Assembly: GCA_964219355.1 (NCBI GenBank) | Contig: CAXPOZ010000001.1 | Location: 992,001 to 1,056,000, forward strand | Source: Parvularcula sp964219355 | GTDB taxonomy: Bacteria; Pseudomonadota; Alphaproteobacteria; Caulobacterales; Parvularculaceae | Length of the DNA: 64,000 nt | Direction: 5' to 3' | Shown: positions 44,667 through 53,660 of the stretch, one piece after another | Layout: each line of letters begins with the position of its first letter | Numbering within the stretch: the stretch's first letter is position 1 | The notes under the pieces: generated by a model | The model's input: the letters and a program-made list of their open reading frames with translations, nothing else | What the model was told of the DNA's origin: nothing | Databases searched by the model: none | Translations under genes and position numbers: made by a program

Positions 44667-45605
44667 ATGCGTATTGTCTTCATGGGTACCCCGGCCTTCG
44701 CGGTCCCCTCTCTTGCGGCATTGATCGCTTCCGGCCACGAGATCGCGGCTGTCTATACCCAGCCGCCGCGCCCCTCCGGGCGGGGGCACAAGGTCCAGAA
44801 AAGCCCGGTCCACGCCTTTGCCGAGGATCATGGGCTCGAGATCCGGCATCCCGATAGCCTCAAATCGCAGGACGAGAAAGAGGCCTTTGCCGAGCTTGAG
44901 GCCGATGTTGCGATCGTCGTCGCCTACGGGCTGATCCTGCCCAAAGCGGTGCTCGCCGCCCCACGGCTTGGCTGCCTCAACCTTCATGGCTCGCTCCTTC
45001 CCCGTTGGCGGGGCGCCGCCCCGATCCAGCGGGCGATCATGGCGGGCGATCAAGTCACCGGCGTGCAGGTCATGCAGATGGAAGCCGGGCTTGATACCGG
45101 CCCTGTCCTTCTCTCCGAGACCGTACCGATCACCGCGACCGACACAGCCGCGAGCCTCAGCGAAAAACTGTCCCATATCGGGGCAGACATGCTGCCCCGC
45201 GTGCTGGCCGCGCTCGACCGCGGCGGGATCGTCCCGCAAATCCAGCCCGAAGAGGGCGTGACCTACGCCCACAAGATCTCGCCCGAGGAAGCGCGGATCG
45301 ACTGGTCGAAACCGGCAATCGACATTGATGCGCATATCAGGGGGCTGACCCCTGTGCCCGGTGCCTGGACCCTGCTCTCCCGCGACGGCGAGGACGTCCG
45401 GCTGAAAATCTGGGAGGCCGCCCCCGATGAGGGGCAAGGCGCGCCCGGCACCGTCCTCGGTTCGGAAGCGGAAGGGATCAAAATCGCGGCTGGCGATGGC
45501 ACCGCGCTTCTCGTCACCAAGCTCCAACGCCCCGGCAAGGCGGCGCAGGATGCGGACACCTTCCTGCGCGGCTACCCCCTCGCCCCCGGCGAAAGCCTGA
45601 GCTGA
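44667..45605 (+). CDS. fmt: Methionyl-tRNA formyltransferase
   Basis: Predicted 312 residues. Formylates initiator Met-tRNA using 10-formyl-THF. The N-terminal domain has GTPAFAVPSLAAL and the signature HGSLLPRWRGAAPIQ; the C-terminal OB-fold domain follows at about 205-305. It lies between def and truA with gaps of 8 and 3 bp, so the three genes form one operon. Confidence 0.98.
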   Translation: MRIVFMGTPAFAVPSLAALIASGHEIAAVYTQPPRPSGRGHKVQKSPVHAFAEDHGLEIRHPDSLKSQDEKEAFAELEADVAIVVAYGLILPKAVLAAPRLGCLNLHGSLLPRWRGAAPIQRAIMAGDQVTGVQVMQMEAGLDTGPVLLSETVPITATDTAASLSEKLSHIGADMLPRVLAALDRGGIVPQIQPEEGVTYAHKISPEEARIDWSKPAIDIDAHIRGLTPVPGAWTLLSRDGEDVRLKIWEAAPDEGQGAPGTVLGSEAEGIKIAAGDGTALLVTKLQRPGKAAQDADTFLRGYPLAPGESLS

Positions 45606-45608
45606 GCG

Positions 45609-46358
45609 ATGCCGCGCTACCGCATCGAGGTTGAATATGACGGCACGCCCTTTTGCGGCTGGCAGCGCCAGAGCAATGGCTATTCCGTACAGGAAGCACT
45701 CGAGGATGCGGGCGCCGCGTTAAGCCAGGGGCCCGCCATGGCAATGGGGGCAGGCCGGACAGATTCAGGCGTCCATGCGATTGCCATGACGGCGCATATC
45801 GACCTTGAAAAAGAGATGCCTGCCGACACGGTGCGAGACGGGCTCAATTTCTATATGCGCGCGCATCCGGCGACGGTGCTGACCGCAGAGCCTGTCAGCG
45901 ATGACTGGCATGCGCGCTTCTCCTGCACCCAGCGGCATTATCTCTATCGTGTACTGAGGAGGCGCGCTCGGCCCGCCCTGCTCGCCAACCGGGTATGGCA
46001 GGTTGCAAGCCCACTTGATGTCGAGGCTATGGCGCAAGGCGCAGCGCATCTTGTCGGCAAGCACGACTTTACGACCTTCCGCTCCGCCAATTGCCAGTCG
46101 GCCAGCCCGGTCAAGACACTGAACGAGATCAGCGTCACCACCGAGGACGAAGAGATCCATTTCCGGCTCTCCGCACGCAGCTTTCTTCACAATCAGGTGC
46201 GCTCATTCGTCGGCACGCTGATTCAAGTCGGCCTCGGCAAATGGACCCCTGATGACGTGAAGACGGCGCTCGAGGCAGCAGACCGCACGGCCTGCGGTCC
46301 CGTGGCTCCGGCGTCAGGTCTTTATTTTGTGAAAGCCGATTACGACGAGCCTATCTGA
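45609..46358 (+). CDS. truA: tRNA pseudouridine synthase A
   Basis: Predicted 249 residues. Makes pseudouridine at positions 38-40 of tRNA anticodon stems. The catalytic aspartate lies in GAGRTDSGVHA, with YDGTPFCGWQRQ near the N-terminus and FLHNQVRSFVGTLIQVG near the C-terminus. Its last eight bases overlap the end of the convergent hypothetical gene. Confidence 0.97.
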   Translation: MPRYRIEVEYDGTPFCGWQRQSNGYSVQEALEDAGAALSQGPAMAMGAGRTDSGVHAIAMTAHIDLEKEMPADTVRDGLNFYMRAHPATVLTAEPVSDDWHARFSCTQRHYLYRVLRRRARPALLANRVWQVASPLDVEAMAQGAAHLVGKHDFTTFRSANCQSASPVKTLNEISVTTEDEEIHFRLSARSFLHNQVRSFVGTLIQVGLGKWTPDDVKTALEAADRTACGPVAPASGLYFVKADYDEPI

Positions 46359-46839
46359 GCCCGCGCGATTTATCGTCCGCAGCAGAGGCCGAAACCGGCG
46401 TCACAGCAGGCAGGCCCGCCTTGGCATCTGCCTCACGCAAATAAGGCATCACCGGATGCTCCTGCTCGCCATAGGCTTCGGCAATGAGCGTTGCGCAGGC
46501 CGCACTGCGCGAGGTCAGGTACTCGCCCCGAGCGGCGGCAGCATCCGCGCCCTGCCCTTGCGGCATTTCCTCATGCACTTTTGCGATCGCTAAATCGGCG
46601 GCCTTTTGCAGTTTCTCAGGCGGCGCGCCTTCCGCACTCGCCGACAGCTCATATTCCCACATCGCAAGCCCGTTGCGGACCTTCAGGCGGATCGGCGCCG
46701 GAACGTTGGACGCCGCGCGCATCGCATCAAGGGTGATGGCCTGTATCGCCGCGCAATCGGCGGCCTGTTCGGTCGTGAAATGTCCGGCAGGCCCCGCCAT
46801 CAAAAGCGATGCGCCTGCCATGATTGAAATAAACGCCAT
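46351..46839 (-). CDS. Exported hypothetical protein
   Basis: Predicted 162 residues with a short hydrophobic N-terminus that fits a signal peptide (cleavage near AGPAG). The mature part is Ala-rich and helical, with two cysteines (DCAAIQ, AACATL) that could form a disulfide. No family is recognised. It overlaps truA by eight bases at the 3' ends. Confidence 0.6.
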   Translation of the reverse strand: MAFISIMAGASLLMAGPAGHFTTEQAADCAAIQAITLDAMRAASNVPAPIRLKVRNGLAMWEYELSASAEGAPPEKLQKAADLAIAKVHEEMPQGQGADAAAARGEYLTSRSAACATLIAEAYGEQEHPVMPYLREADAKAGLPAVTPVSASAADDKSRGLR

Positions 46840-46919
46840 TGGAAAAGTTCCACTCAGCTAAAAACGGGACGCTACATGTCTTGAGGGCCGCTGCCAAATG
46901 ACAGGCGGCCCTCATGCTG

Positions 46920-48209
46920 TCATTGCCCGTAATACTGGGTCGGCAGGTCCCGGCGTTCGAGGTTCCGGTAGCGCTTGACGAGCGCCGACTGGCGGCTGTC
47001 GAGCGATTGCGGCTTGCCATCAATAAAGATGACGCGCGGCCGCGAAGAAAGTTCCAGCGGATCGCCGGTCCAGACAACGACATCCGCCGCCTTGCCCGGC
47101 GCCAGCGTGCCGAGCTGGTCCTCAACACCGAAGATCCGTGCCGGGACGGCTGTGATCGCGGCCAGCGCCCCGAGATGCGACATGCCATTGGCTACGGCAT
47201 TACCGGCCATCTGCGGCATCAGGCGGATATTATGCGTCTCGCCATTGGCAAAAGCGACATCAACACCGGCCTCTTCGAGCCGAGCCGCATTGGCCAGCGT
47301 CGCGCCCATATCTTCCCAAAGATAAGGAAGGTTCGTCATCGGATCGATGATCACGGGCACATCGGCGGCAGCAATCTCGTCTGCGATCCGCCACGCTTCG
47401 ACCGCGCCGTAAAGGATGAGATCAAAACCGAACTCATCAGCGAGATCGAGCGTGCGGCGGATATCGGGTGCCGAGAAAGCCGAAATGATGATCGGCACAT
47501 CCCCGCCAAGCACATCGCCCAGCGCATCCGCATCTTCTGCCGGCAGATGGCCTTCAGTCCACCGCTGGTTATAGAGATATGGGTCACGCGCATAATTACG
47601 TGCATCCGTCAGCGCACGGCGGAACATGGCGATCGATGCCGCCCGGTTATCGCCTGCGCGCCGCGCACCTGAATAGCCAAGCAGGGCCGAGTGAGCTGCA
47701 CATTCCTTGATCAGCGGGTCCATTGACCCATCAAGTACGATCAGAGCGCCGCAGCCGCCAAACTGGGTGTCCCCACCAGCAAACAGGCTGACATGGGCGC
47801 GTGTTACACCCGCCGAACGAGATACGGGGATCACGGTTGAATCGGGATTGATTGCATCCGCGGCTTTCAGCGAAGCCGAAAGCGGAAAGCCCCCGACCCG
47901 ACGGTCATTGGCGTCGTCCGCCAGCTCAATCTCTTCAAGTGCGAGCCCCGAGACTGGAGAGAAGAGGCCCGGCGTTACCGGCGCACCACCGGCGTCATAG
48001 ACTTCTGCATTGTCCGGGATCGTCACATTGCGGCCTGCTGCCACGATGACGCCGTCCCGGATGATAACTGTGCCGTTGACGATCTCGCCGGGGTCAGCGG
48101 CATCGCCGGTCATCATCAGATGACCATTTGTGATCGCATAAGTCTGGGCCGTAGCAATCCCGGTGAGGGCCGCCATGCCGAAAGCGAGGGTGGAAATCAG
48201 CTTTTTCAT
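46920..48209 (-). CDS. Exported amidohydrolase-like protein lacking the metal HxH motif
   Basis: From the ATG at 48209 (GGAG eight bases upstream) it has 429 residues with a signal peptide (1-21, TAQ/TYAI). The amidohydrolase layout is evident: an N-terminal beta-sandwich, TPGLFSPVSGL at the place of the usual H-x-H, a barrel, and the closing GKAADVVVWTGDPLE. Since HxH is replaced by S-P-V-S, binuclear metal binding is probably impaired. It lies 12 bp after the intact amidohydrolase gene 48222-49664, so the two proteins may act together. Confidence 0.82.
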   Translation of the reverse strand: MKKLISTLAFGMAALTGIATAQTYAITNGHLMMTGDAADPGEIVNGTVIIRDGVIVAAGRNVTIPDNAEVYDAGGAPVTPGLFSPVSGLALEEIELADDANDRRVGGFPLSASLKAADAINPDSTVIPVSRSAGVTRAHVSLFAGGDTQFGGCGALIVLDGSMDPLIKECAAHSALLGYSGARRAGDNRAASIAMFRRALTDARNYARDPYLYNQRWTEGHLPAEDADALGDVLGGDVPIIISAFSAPDIRRTLDLADEFGFDLILYGAVEAWRIADEIAAADVPVIIDPMTNLPYLWEDMGATLANAARLEEAGVDVAFANGETHNIRLMPQMAGNAVANGMSHLGALAAITAVPARIFGVEDQLGTLAPGKAADVVVWTGDPLELSSRPRVIFIDGKPQSLDSRQSALVKRYRNLERRDLPTQYYGQ

Positions 48210-48221
48210 GTCCATCGCTCC

Positions 48222-49664
48222 TTATTTACCTGCGCCGCCATTCGGGCCTTGGCCAAGTTGGCCAAGCTCGAAATCCGACCGCGGATTGATATTGGGATCG
48301 TTCCGATCATACATCAGCGCCCCGTCGATGAAGACTTTTTCCGCCTGCGAATAGACAGAGAAGGGGTCGCCAGACCAGATCACGACATCGCCCATCTTGC
48401 CGACCTCAAGCGTGCCGGTCTGATCAAGAATGCCCATTGCTTTGGCCGGATTGGCAGTGATCCATGTGATCGCCTCTTCCGGGGTGATGTTGAGGCCGAT
48501 GGCATTGCCATCCGCCATGGCTTTCGCGGTTTCCTGATTGAGCCGCTGGATCCCCACATCGCTGTCCGAGTGAATGATCGCGCAGCCTTCGGACTGGGCC
48601 GCAACGAGCGCTGCGTTCTCACGCACACCGTCATAGGCTTCGAGTTTAAAGCCCCACCAGTCGGCCCACATCGCAGCGCAAGTACCGTTTTCGGCCAGAA
48701 GATCTGCGACCTTGTAGGCTTCAACTGCGTGCTGGAAGGATGAAATCTCATAACCGAACTCTTCGGACATATCGATGACCTGCGCCATTTCATCCGCACG
48801 GTAACAATGCATATGAACGCGGACCTCTCCATCCAGCGCCATGGCAAGGGTTTCAAGCTTCAGATCGCGCGAGGGCGGATCCGCATCCTCGCCATCCTCA
48901 ATCTTCTCTGCGTAGTCGTCCCATTTTTTCTTATAGGCCGCCGCATCAATCCAGCCGTCACGATAGCCGCGGAAATTGCCCATGCGAGTTGAGGGACCGG
49001 ACTTGCCATAAACCCGTTTGGGGTTTTCACCGCAGGCCATTTTGAGCCCATAAGGCGCGTCAGGGAATTTCATTTCCTGAACAGTCCGTCCGGGGACGTT
49101 CTTGATCGTCACCGTCCGGCCGCCAAATAGGTTTGCTGAACCGGGTAGGATCATCAGCGAGGTGATACCGCCCGCAAGTGCGCGATTAAATCCTGGGTCT
49201 TGTGGCCAAATCGAATGCTCCGCCCACACACCAGCCGTATTCGGGCTGGTCGCTTCATTGCCGTCCGAGGTCGAGCTGACCGACGGTGCAGGGTAGACAC
49301 CAAGGTGGGAGTGGATGTCGATAATGCCGGGGGTCACGAATTTGCCCGCCGCATCGATCGTCTCCGCGCCATCGGGGATATCAACTTCATCAGCAGCGCC
49401 AACCGCGGCGACCTTGCCATCATGAAGGACGACCGCGCCATTCTCGATCAGCGTGCCTGTCCCGGTCAGGACGGTCGCGCCGGTGATGACGACATCCTCT
49501 GAGGGATAACGGATATAGGTCGACGGATAGGGGTTCTTGTCAGGCAGTTCTGCGACCGCCTCCCCATCCTTCTTCTTGGTTTCCTTGGACTCGCTGTCAT
49601 CCCCTGACCCGCCGCAGGCAGCGAGCGTCAGGCAGGCAGCAAGGAAAAGCGTCGTTTTCCGCAT
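48222..49664 (-). CDS. Amidohydrolase lipoprotein
   Basis: From the ATG at 49664 it has 480 residues with lipobox LAACGG, so it is a lipoprotein, followed by a Lys/Asp/Glu-rich linker. The metal motif HSHLGVYP (TPGIIDIHSHLG) and later barrel histidines (MHCYR, FQHAVE, IHSDSD) fit imidazolonepropionase-like amidohydrolases, with GKMGDVVIWSGDPF at the end. The substrate is unknown; periplasmic peptides or cyclic amides are possible. It is the first gene of a pair with the degenerate paralogue downstream. Confidence 0.87.
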   Translation of the reverse strand: MRKTTLFLAACLTLAACGGSGDDSESKETKKKDGEAVAELPDKNPYPSTYIRYPSEDVVITGATVLTGTGTLIENGAVVLHDGKVAAVGAADEVDIPDGAETIDAAGKFVTPGIIDIHSHLGVYPAPSVSSTSDGNEATSPNTAGVWAEHSIWPQDPGFNRALAGGITSLMILPGSANLFGGRTVTIKNVPGRTVQEMKFPDAPYGLKMACGENPKRVYGKSGPSTRMGNFRGYRDGWIDAAAYKKKWDDYAEKIEDGEDADPPSRDLKLETLAMALDGEVRVHMHCYRADEMAQVIDMSEEFGYEISSFQHAVEAYKVADLLAENGTCAAMWADWWGFKLEAYDGVRENAALVAAQSEGCAIIHSDSDVGIQRLNQETAKAMADGNAIGLNITPEEAITWITANPAKAMGILDQTGTLEVGKMGDVVIWSGDPFSVYSQAEKVFIDGALMYDRNDPNINPRSDFELGQLGQGPNGGAGK

Positions 49665-49857
49665 CTTACCCCATCCTCTGAGTTCATTATTTGCCGGGAA
49701 CATGACCGAGACGGCCCGGACCAGCAAGCTTGCACGGAAACGCTCGTGCAGCAGGCCGCGTTAAGAGAATGCATATGCGTGGGCAGATTGTCTGCCCGCC
49801 AGCCCCAGAGGAGAACGAGATCGAGGTTTCCAGCTCCCCTGAAAACTCAGCTCGACA

Positions 49858-50388
49858 CTATTTCTGCCGGACATGCGGCATCAGGTGCTGCATGTAATCG
49901 GCTTTACCGATCACAACCCCTTTCATCCGCATCAGGTTATAGGCCGTGACGACATGAAAATAGAAATTCGGCATCAGCCAGTCGGCGAGATAGTCATCGC
50001 CGTTCAGCTCCAGATACATCTCGCCCGGCAAGTTGATCGTTTTGATCTTTTCGAGATGTGAGGGGTCTTGTGCCGCACGGCATTTCTCGATCCGCGATCT
50101 CGTCTCGGTGATATGGGCAGAAAGCTCCTCCCAGCTCATTGTCTCGGCATTCGTCTCGGGGGCATCCTCCCCCATGACCCAGGCAGCAAAGCCGTTTGGC
50201 TGATTGCAGGCAAAGACGATCTGATAGGGAAAGGGGAGCATGTCCGGCGCAATGCGCGCGGTCATGATGTCTTCAAGCGAACGGTCTTCCCCGGCAAACT
50301 GGGTTTCGGCCTTCGCCATGAGATTGCCCAGCATCTGGAGCCGCGAGTCAAAGATATCGCAGGCCTGCATCAGTTTGTGCACGGTCAT
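49858..50388 (-). CDS. DUF1993-family protein
   Basis: Predicted 176 residues with a DinB-like four-helix arrangement. The segments ARIAPDMLPFPYQIVFAC, SWEELSAHITETRSRI and LMPNFYFHVVTAYNLMR match the DUF1993 family, whose function is unknown. The 190-bp gap upstream of it to the amidohydrolase start (49665-49857) shows nothing recognisable. Confidence 0.88.
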   Translation of the reverse strand: MTVHKLMQACDIFDSRLQMLGNLMAKAETQFAGEDRSLEDIMTARIAPDMLPFPYQIVFACNQPNGFAAWVMGEDAPETNAETMSWEELSAHITETRSRIEKCRAAQDPSHLEKIKTINLPGEMYLELNGDDYLADWLMPNFYFHVVTAYNLMRMKGVVIGKADYMQHLMPHVRQK

Positions 50389-50442
50389 TCCGGTGTCCCC
50401 TCTCTTTGTTGGTCACCGGCATATAGGTGCCCGGGGGACAGG

Positions 50443-51399
50443 TTAGAAGTTGAAAACCTTCACCGGCCGCAGCTTCATTCCCTCAAGGCGGCAGACCGCC
50501 ACGGGCGTCTCACCCTCGACCGCCAGCACCGGCTCGATATCTTCGGGGTTGCCCTGACGAAGAGGCGCGACCTCGGCGATGGAAAGAATGGCGTCATTGC
50601 CATGCTGCAGGCGGGAGGCCGCGGGACGGTCGATGCTGACCGACGGAAACTCCGCCATCGCCGCTTCGATGCCGGTGAGGAAGGAGGTGTAATCGCCTTC
50701 GCGATCTTCTGGCCCAAGGCGCTCCGTATCCGGACGACCCGTCATATCCTCGAACCGCACCGCCATATCTTCGGTGAAGGGGCCTACCGCCGTGCGCCGT
50801 AGGGCGGAGACATGGGCCACCGTACCGAGCGCCTGCGCCAGATCCCGCACAAGCGCGCGGACATAAGTCCCCTTGCCCGTTACTGCCTCAAGCACCGCTT
50901 CATCATCCGAGAGCATCTCAACCAGCCGCAGATCTTCGATCCGCACTTCGCGCTCGGGCACTTCGACCTTCTCGCCTTCGCGGGCGAGATCATAGGCGCG
51001 CTGGCCATCGATCTTGATCGCAGAGAAGGCTGGCGGGCGCTGGGTCACGATGCCGGTGAAATCTCCCAGGACCCCTTCGATGTCCTCGCGCGTCGGGCGG
51101 ACATCGCTTTCAGCGACAACTTCGCCTTCGGCATCATCGGTGGCGGTGGCGACGCCCCAGCGGGCGGTGAAGCGATAGGTTTTCAGACCGTCCTGCACAT
51201 AAGTGACGGTTTTGGTCGCCTCGCCAAAAGCAATCGGCAGAATGCCGGTTGCGAGCGGATCAAGCGTGCCGGCATGGCCCGCTTTCTGGGCTTCGAATAG
51301 CCATTTCGATTTCGAAACCGCTTCGGTCGAACCAAGATCATAAGGCTTGTCGAGGACCAGCCAGCCATGCACCGGATTGCCGCGTTTCCGCCGGGCCAT
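50443..51399 (-). CDS. truB: tRNA pseudouridine-55 synthase
   Basis: Predicted 318 residues. Makes pseudouridine 55 in the tRNA T-loop. The N-terminus GWLVLDKPYDLGST and the catalytic aspartate in GHAGTLDPLATGILP are typical, as are ITQRPPAFSAIKIDGQRAYDLAR and GKGTYVRALVRDLA. It lies between rbfA and the DUF1993 gene, the standard truB-near-rbfA neighbourhood, with one extra gene between. Confidence 0.98.
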   Translation of the reverse strand: MARRKRGNPVHGWLVLDKPYDLGSTEAVSKSKWLFEAQKAGHAGTLDPLATGILPIAFGEATKTVTYVQDGLKTYRFTARWGVATATDDAEGEVVAESDVRPTREDIEGVLGDFTGIVTQRPPAFSAIKIDGQRAYDLAREGEKVEVPEREVRIEDLRLVEMLSDDEAVLEAVTGKGTYVRALVRDLAQALGTVAHVSALRRTAVGPFTEDMAVRFEDMTGRPDTERLGPEDREGDYTSFLTGIEAAMAEFPSVSIDRPAASRLQHGNDAILSIAEVAPLRQGNPEDIEPVLAVEGETPVAVCRLEGMKLRPVKVFNF

Positions 51400-51480
51400 A
51401 TGCGCTCCATTCCGCTCATCTAGAGGAAGCGCGGGCTGATACTAAAGACGGAATGGAAAGGCCAGACGCCAGACATAAAA

Positions 51481-51514
51481 AAGACGGCACCCTCCCCCAA
51501 GGATGCCGTCCTCC
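51481..51514 (-). terminator. Intrinsic terminator after the 51557-52012 gene
   Basis: GACGGCA and TGCCGTC pair around a loop, and the minus strand continues with six T, about 45 bp past the stop codon at 51557. Confidence 0.8.
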
Positions 51515-51556
51515 CCCTCTGAGCGCCAGCGGGCCCCAGAGGGCCCTAGCCCAGCG

Positions 51557-52012
51557 TTATTCCTGGATCGCGTCGATGTCGTAACCGTAGTTACGCAGCA
51601 GGCGATTAAGGTCGTTCGAGCTTTCACGCTCGTCCATGGCCGCAAGAATGCCGCGGTTGAAAATCGGCGGCACGGTGAACCACTCGCCGCCATCTTTCCA
51701 GCGGATCATGAGAGCCGGATATTCACGGTCGGAACGGAAGCCGACTTCGAAATCGTCGCGTTCAAAGCCCGGGAAGAGGCGAACGGCGTCGTCATCGCTG
51801 AGGCCGGCAACAGCAAGAGTCGTCGTCTGCGGCGCAACAACGCGCGCATCGACTGTTTCTTCTGCCAGTTGAGCTTTTTCGCTGCCCAGAGATGCTGTCG
51901 CAGCCACAGGGCTTTCAACTACATCAGGAGCGGTCCCCTCGACCGTCGTGTTTTTTGCGTTGGTGACCGGAGGTTTAGTATCCTCGTCACGATTTTTTTT
52001 GCGGAAGAACAT
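51557..52012 (-). CDS. Hypothetical protein between rbfA and truB
   Basis: Predicted 151 residues. The N-terminus is basic (FFRKKNRDED), followed by a Thr/Ala/Glu-rich disordered stretch to about residue 65. A compact C-terminal part has AVRLFPGFERDDFEVGF and WFTVPPIFNRG. No family is recognised. It is followed by an intrinsic terminator and lies about 97 bp downstream of rbfA. Confidence 0.6.
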   Translation of the reverse strand: MFFRKKNRDEDTKPPVTNAKNTTVEGTAPDVVESPVAATASLGSEKAQLAEETVDARVVAPQTTTLAVAGLSDDDAVRLFPGFERDDFEVGFRSDREYPALMIRWKDGGEWFTVPPIFNRGILAAMDERESSNDLNRLLRNYGYDIDAIQE

Positions 52013-52108
52013 CGCCCGTTTTCCTCTCCGTCAGCAATTGCCCGTCAAACCCCACGGCCCCGAGAGGCCGCTTCCGGTGTGAATTATTAACGTATGGAAG
52101 GAAAATTG

Positions 52109-52489
52109 CTAGTCGGCAGAGCGTGATTCTTTCAAGAGCGCCGAGATTCTTGCGACTTCATCGAATGTCCCGTCCTTGTGGAACACCAATGAGGGCGTGA
52201 ATTTCAACTGCACCTTGCGTCCCAGCACAGCGCGGATCGCGCCTGCCGCGCGGTTGAGCTGAGCGATTTCGGTATCGACATCATCCTTACCGAGAAAAGC
52301 GCAAAACACCGTCGCCGCCTTCAGGTCAGGCGAGATTTTCACCTCGGTGAAGGTGATCGGGGTTTTGGGCAGATCCTTTTCATGGACCTCCTCGCGCTGG
52401 AACATTTCCGCCAGGGCATGGCGGATCAGCTCGCCGGCGCGGAGCTGGCGTTGAGAAGGACCTGAAGGTTGAGCGAAACGATTAGACAT
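52109..52489 (-). CDS. rbfA: 30S ribosome-binding factor A
   Basis: Predicted 126 residues of KH-like fold. Family segments are PSQRQLRAGELIRHALAEM, FTEVKISPDLKAATVF, and LRFTPSLVFH-like LKFTPSLVFHKDGTFDE. RbfA aids 16S rRNA 5'-end maturation during cold adaptation and 30S assembly. It is transcribed towards truB. Confidence 0.96.
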   Translation of the reverse strand: MSNRFAQPSGPSQRQLRAGELIRHALAEMFQREEVHEKDLPKTPITFTEVKISPDLKAATVFCAFLGKDDVDTEIAQLNRAAGAIRAVLGRKVQLKFTPSLVFHKDGTFDEVARISALLKESRSAD

Positions 52490-52530
52490 TTCCGTGACCT
52501 AGGCGCGCAATGTGCCTCTATCAATGGTCA

Positions 52531-53271
52531 TCAGCGCATCGTGTGAATCCCGCATTCGGTCTTGGACTGGCCTCGCCAGCGTCCCGAGCGGGTATCTTCG
52601 CCACTGGCCACCGGATGGGTGCAGGGCCAGCAGCCGATCGAAGCGAAACCCTGTTCGACCAGCGGATGCTTGGGCAGGTCGTGCCGGGCAAAATACGTTT
52701 CGATATCGTCACGATCCCAGCGGACAATGGGGTTTACCTTGAAATGGTCACCCTTGAATTCGAAAGTCGGCAGGGTGACGCGGGCGCCGCCATGGAACTG
52801 CTTCCGACCGGTGATCCAAGCGGCATAATTCTTCAGCGCGCCATCGAGGGGCCGGACCTTGCGTAGGGTGCAGCAGGCATCGGTGTCGCGCTTCCACAAA
52901 TCGCCATTGGGATCTTCCTCCGAGAGCTCCTCAGCCGCAGGCTTGATGTCCTGCACATTGGTGAGGCCGAGGCTTTTGGCGAGCTGACGCCGATAGATCG
53001 GGGTCTGAGCAAAATGTTTCCCTGTATCGATGAACAGGACGGGCACGTCCGGCGCGACCTGCGCAGCCAAGTGCAGGAGCACCGCAGACTCCGCCCCGAA
53101 AGAAGAGACGAGCGCGATCTCGCCTTTGAACTCGCGATTGATCGCGGCATCGAGAATGTCGAGCGCGGCATCGTCTTTGTAGCGCGCATCGAGCGCTGCC
53201 GCGTGAAGCTGGGCGGCTTCCTCCGGGCTCGCCGCTTCGCGGGGGTCGAAAGCTTTCAAGGCTGCCGTCAT
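52531..53271 (-). CDS. cysH: Assimilatory (phospho)adenylyl-sulfate reductase
   Basis: From the ATG at 53271 (ATGA overlap with the DUF934 gene) it has 246 residues. Four cysteines for a [4Fe-4S] cluster are present as CC in ACCTLRKV and CxxC in GCWPCTH, with the catalytic C-terminal ECGIH. This pattern marks the APS-reducing subtype rather than the cluster-free PAPS type. It supplies sulfite to the sulfite reductase encoded two genes upstream. Thioredoxin is the usual reductant. Confidence 0.95.
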   Translation of the reverse strand: MTAALKAFDPREAASPEEAAQLHAAALDARYKDDAALDILDAAINREFKGEIALVSSFGAESAVLLHLAAQVAPDVPVLFIDTGKHFAQTPIYRRQLAKSLGLTNVQDIKPAAEELSEEDPNGDLWKRDTDACCTLRKVRPLDGALKNYAAWITGRKQFHGGARVTLPTFEFKGDHFKVNPIVRWDRDDIETYFARHDLPKHPLVEQGFASIGCWPCTHPVASGEDTRSGRWRGQSKTECGIHTMR

Positions 53272-53660
53272 GACCGCGCCTCCCATGCCGAGGCCGCAGG
53301 GCCCGGGCGTTGATAATGGTGCCGGTAGCGGCCGACGGAGACCCGAAGCCCTTCGAGTTCTTCATCCGTTTCGAGATCAAAACTTGTGATGCCGCAGCGC
53401 GCGGCAAAAGCGAGCTGGTCTCGGAAAAGTCCGCCCACCGCCCGGATGTCACCCGTGAACCCCTGATCTCGCAACGCCCGCGCCTGGCTGAAGGCCCGCC
53501 CGTCCTTGAAGGTCGGAAAGTCGAGCACAATGATGTCCCCGTCCGAAAATTCGACCGGGCTTTTGTTGAGGTCTCGGGTGTTATCGATCTTCCGCACGCG
53601 GCCCGACGAGATATCCTCGCGCGCCACCAGCTCGCCGTCTGAGAGTTTAAGCTTCAGCAT
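53268..53660 (-). CDS. DUF934-family protein of the sulfite reduction cluster
   Basis: Predicted 130 residues. The central part IIVLDFPTFKDGRAFSQARALR followed by GDIRAVGGLFRDQL is the DUF934 signature (cited in pieces). Genes of this family sit between cysI and cysH in many alphaproteobacteria, and a role as an accessory in sulfite reduction is presumed. It overlaps cysI by 14 bp at one end and cysH by 4 bp at the other. Confidence 0.9.
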   Translation of the reverse strand: MLKLKLSDGELVAREDISSGRVRKIDNTRDLNKSPVEFSDGDIIVLDFPTFKDGRAFSQARALRDQGFTGDIRAVGGLFRDQLAFAARCGITSFDLETDEELEGLRVSVGRYRHHYQRPGPAASAWEARS

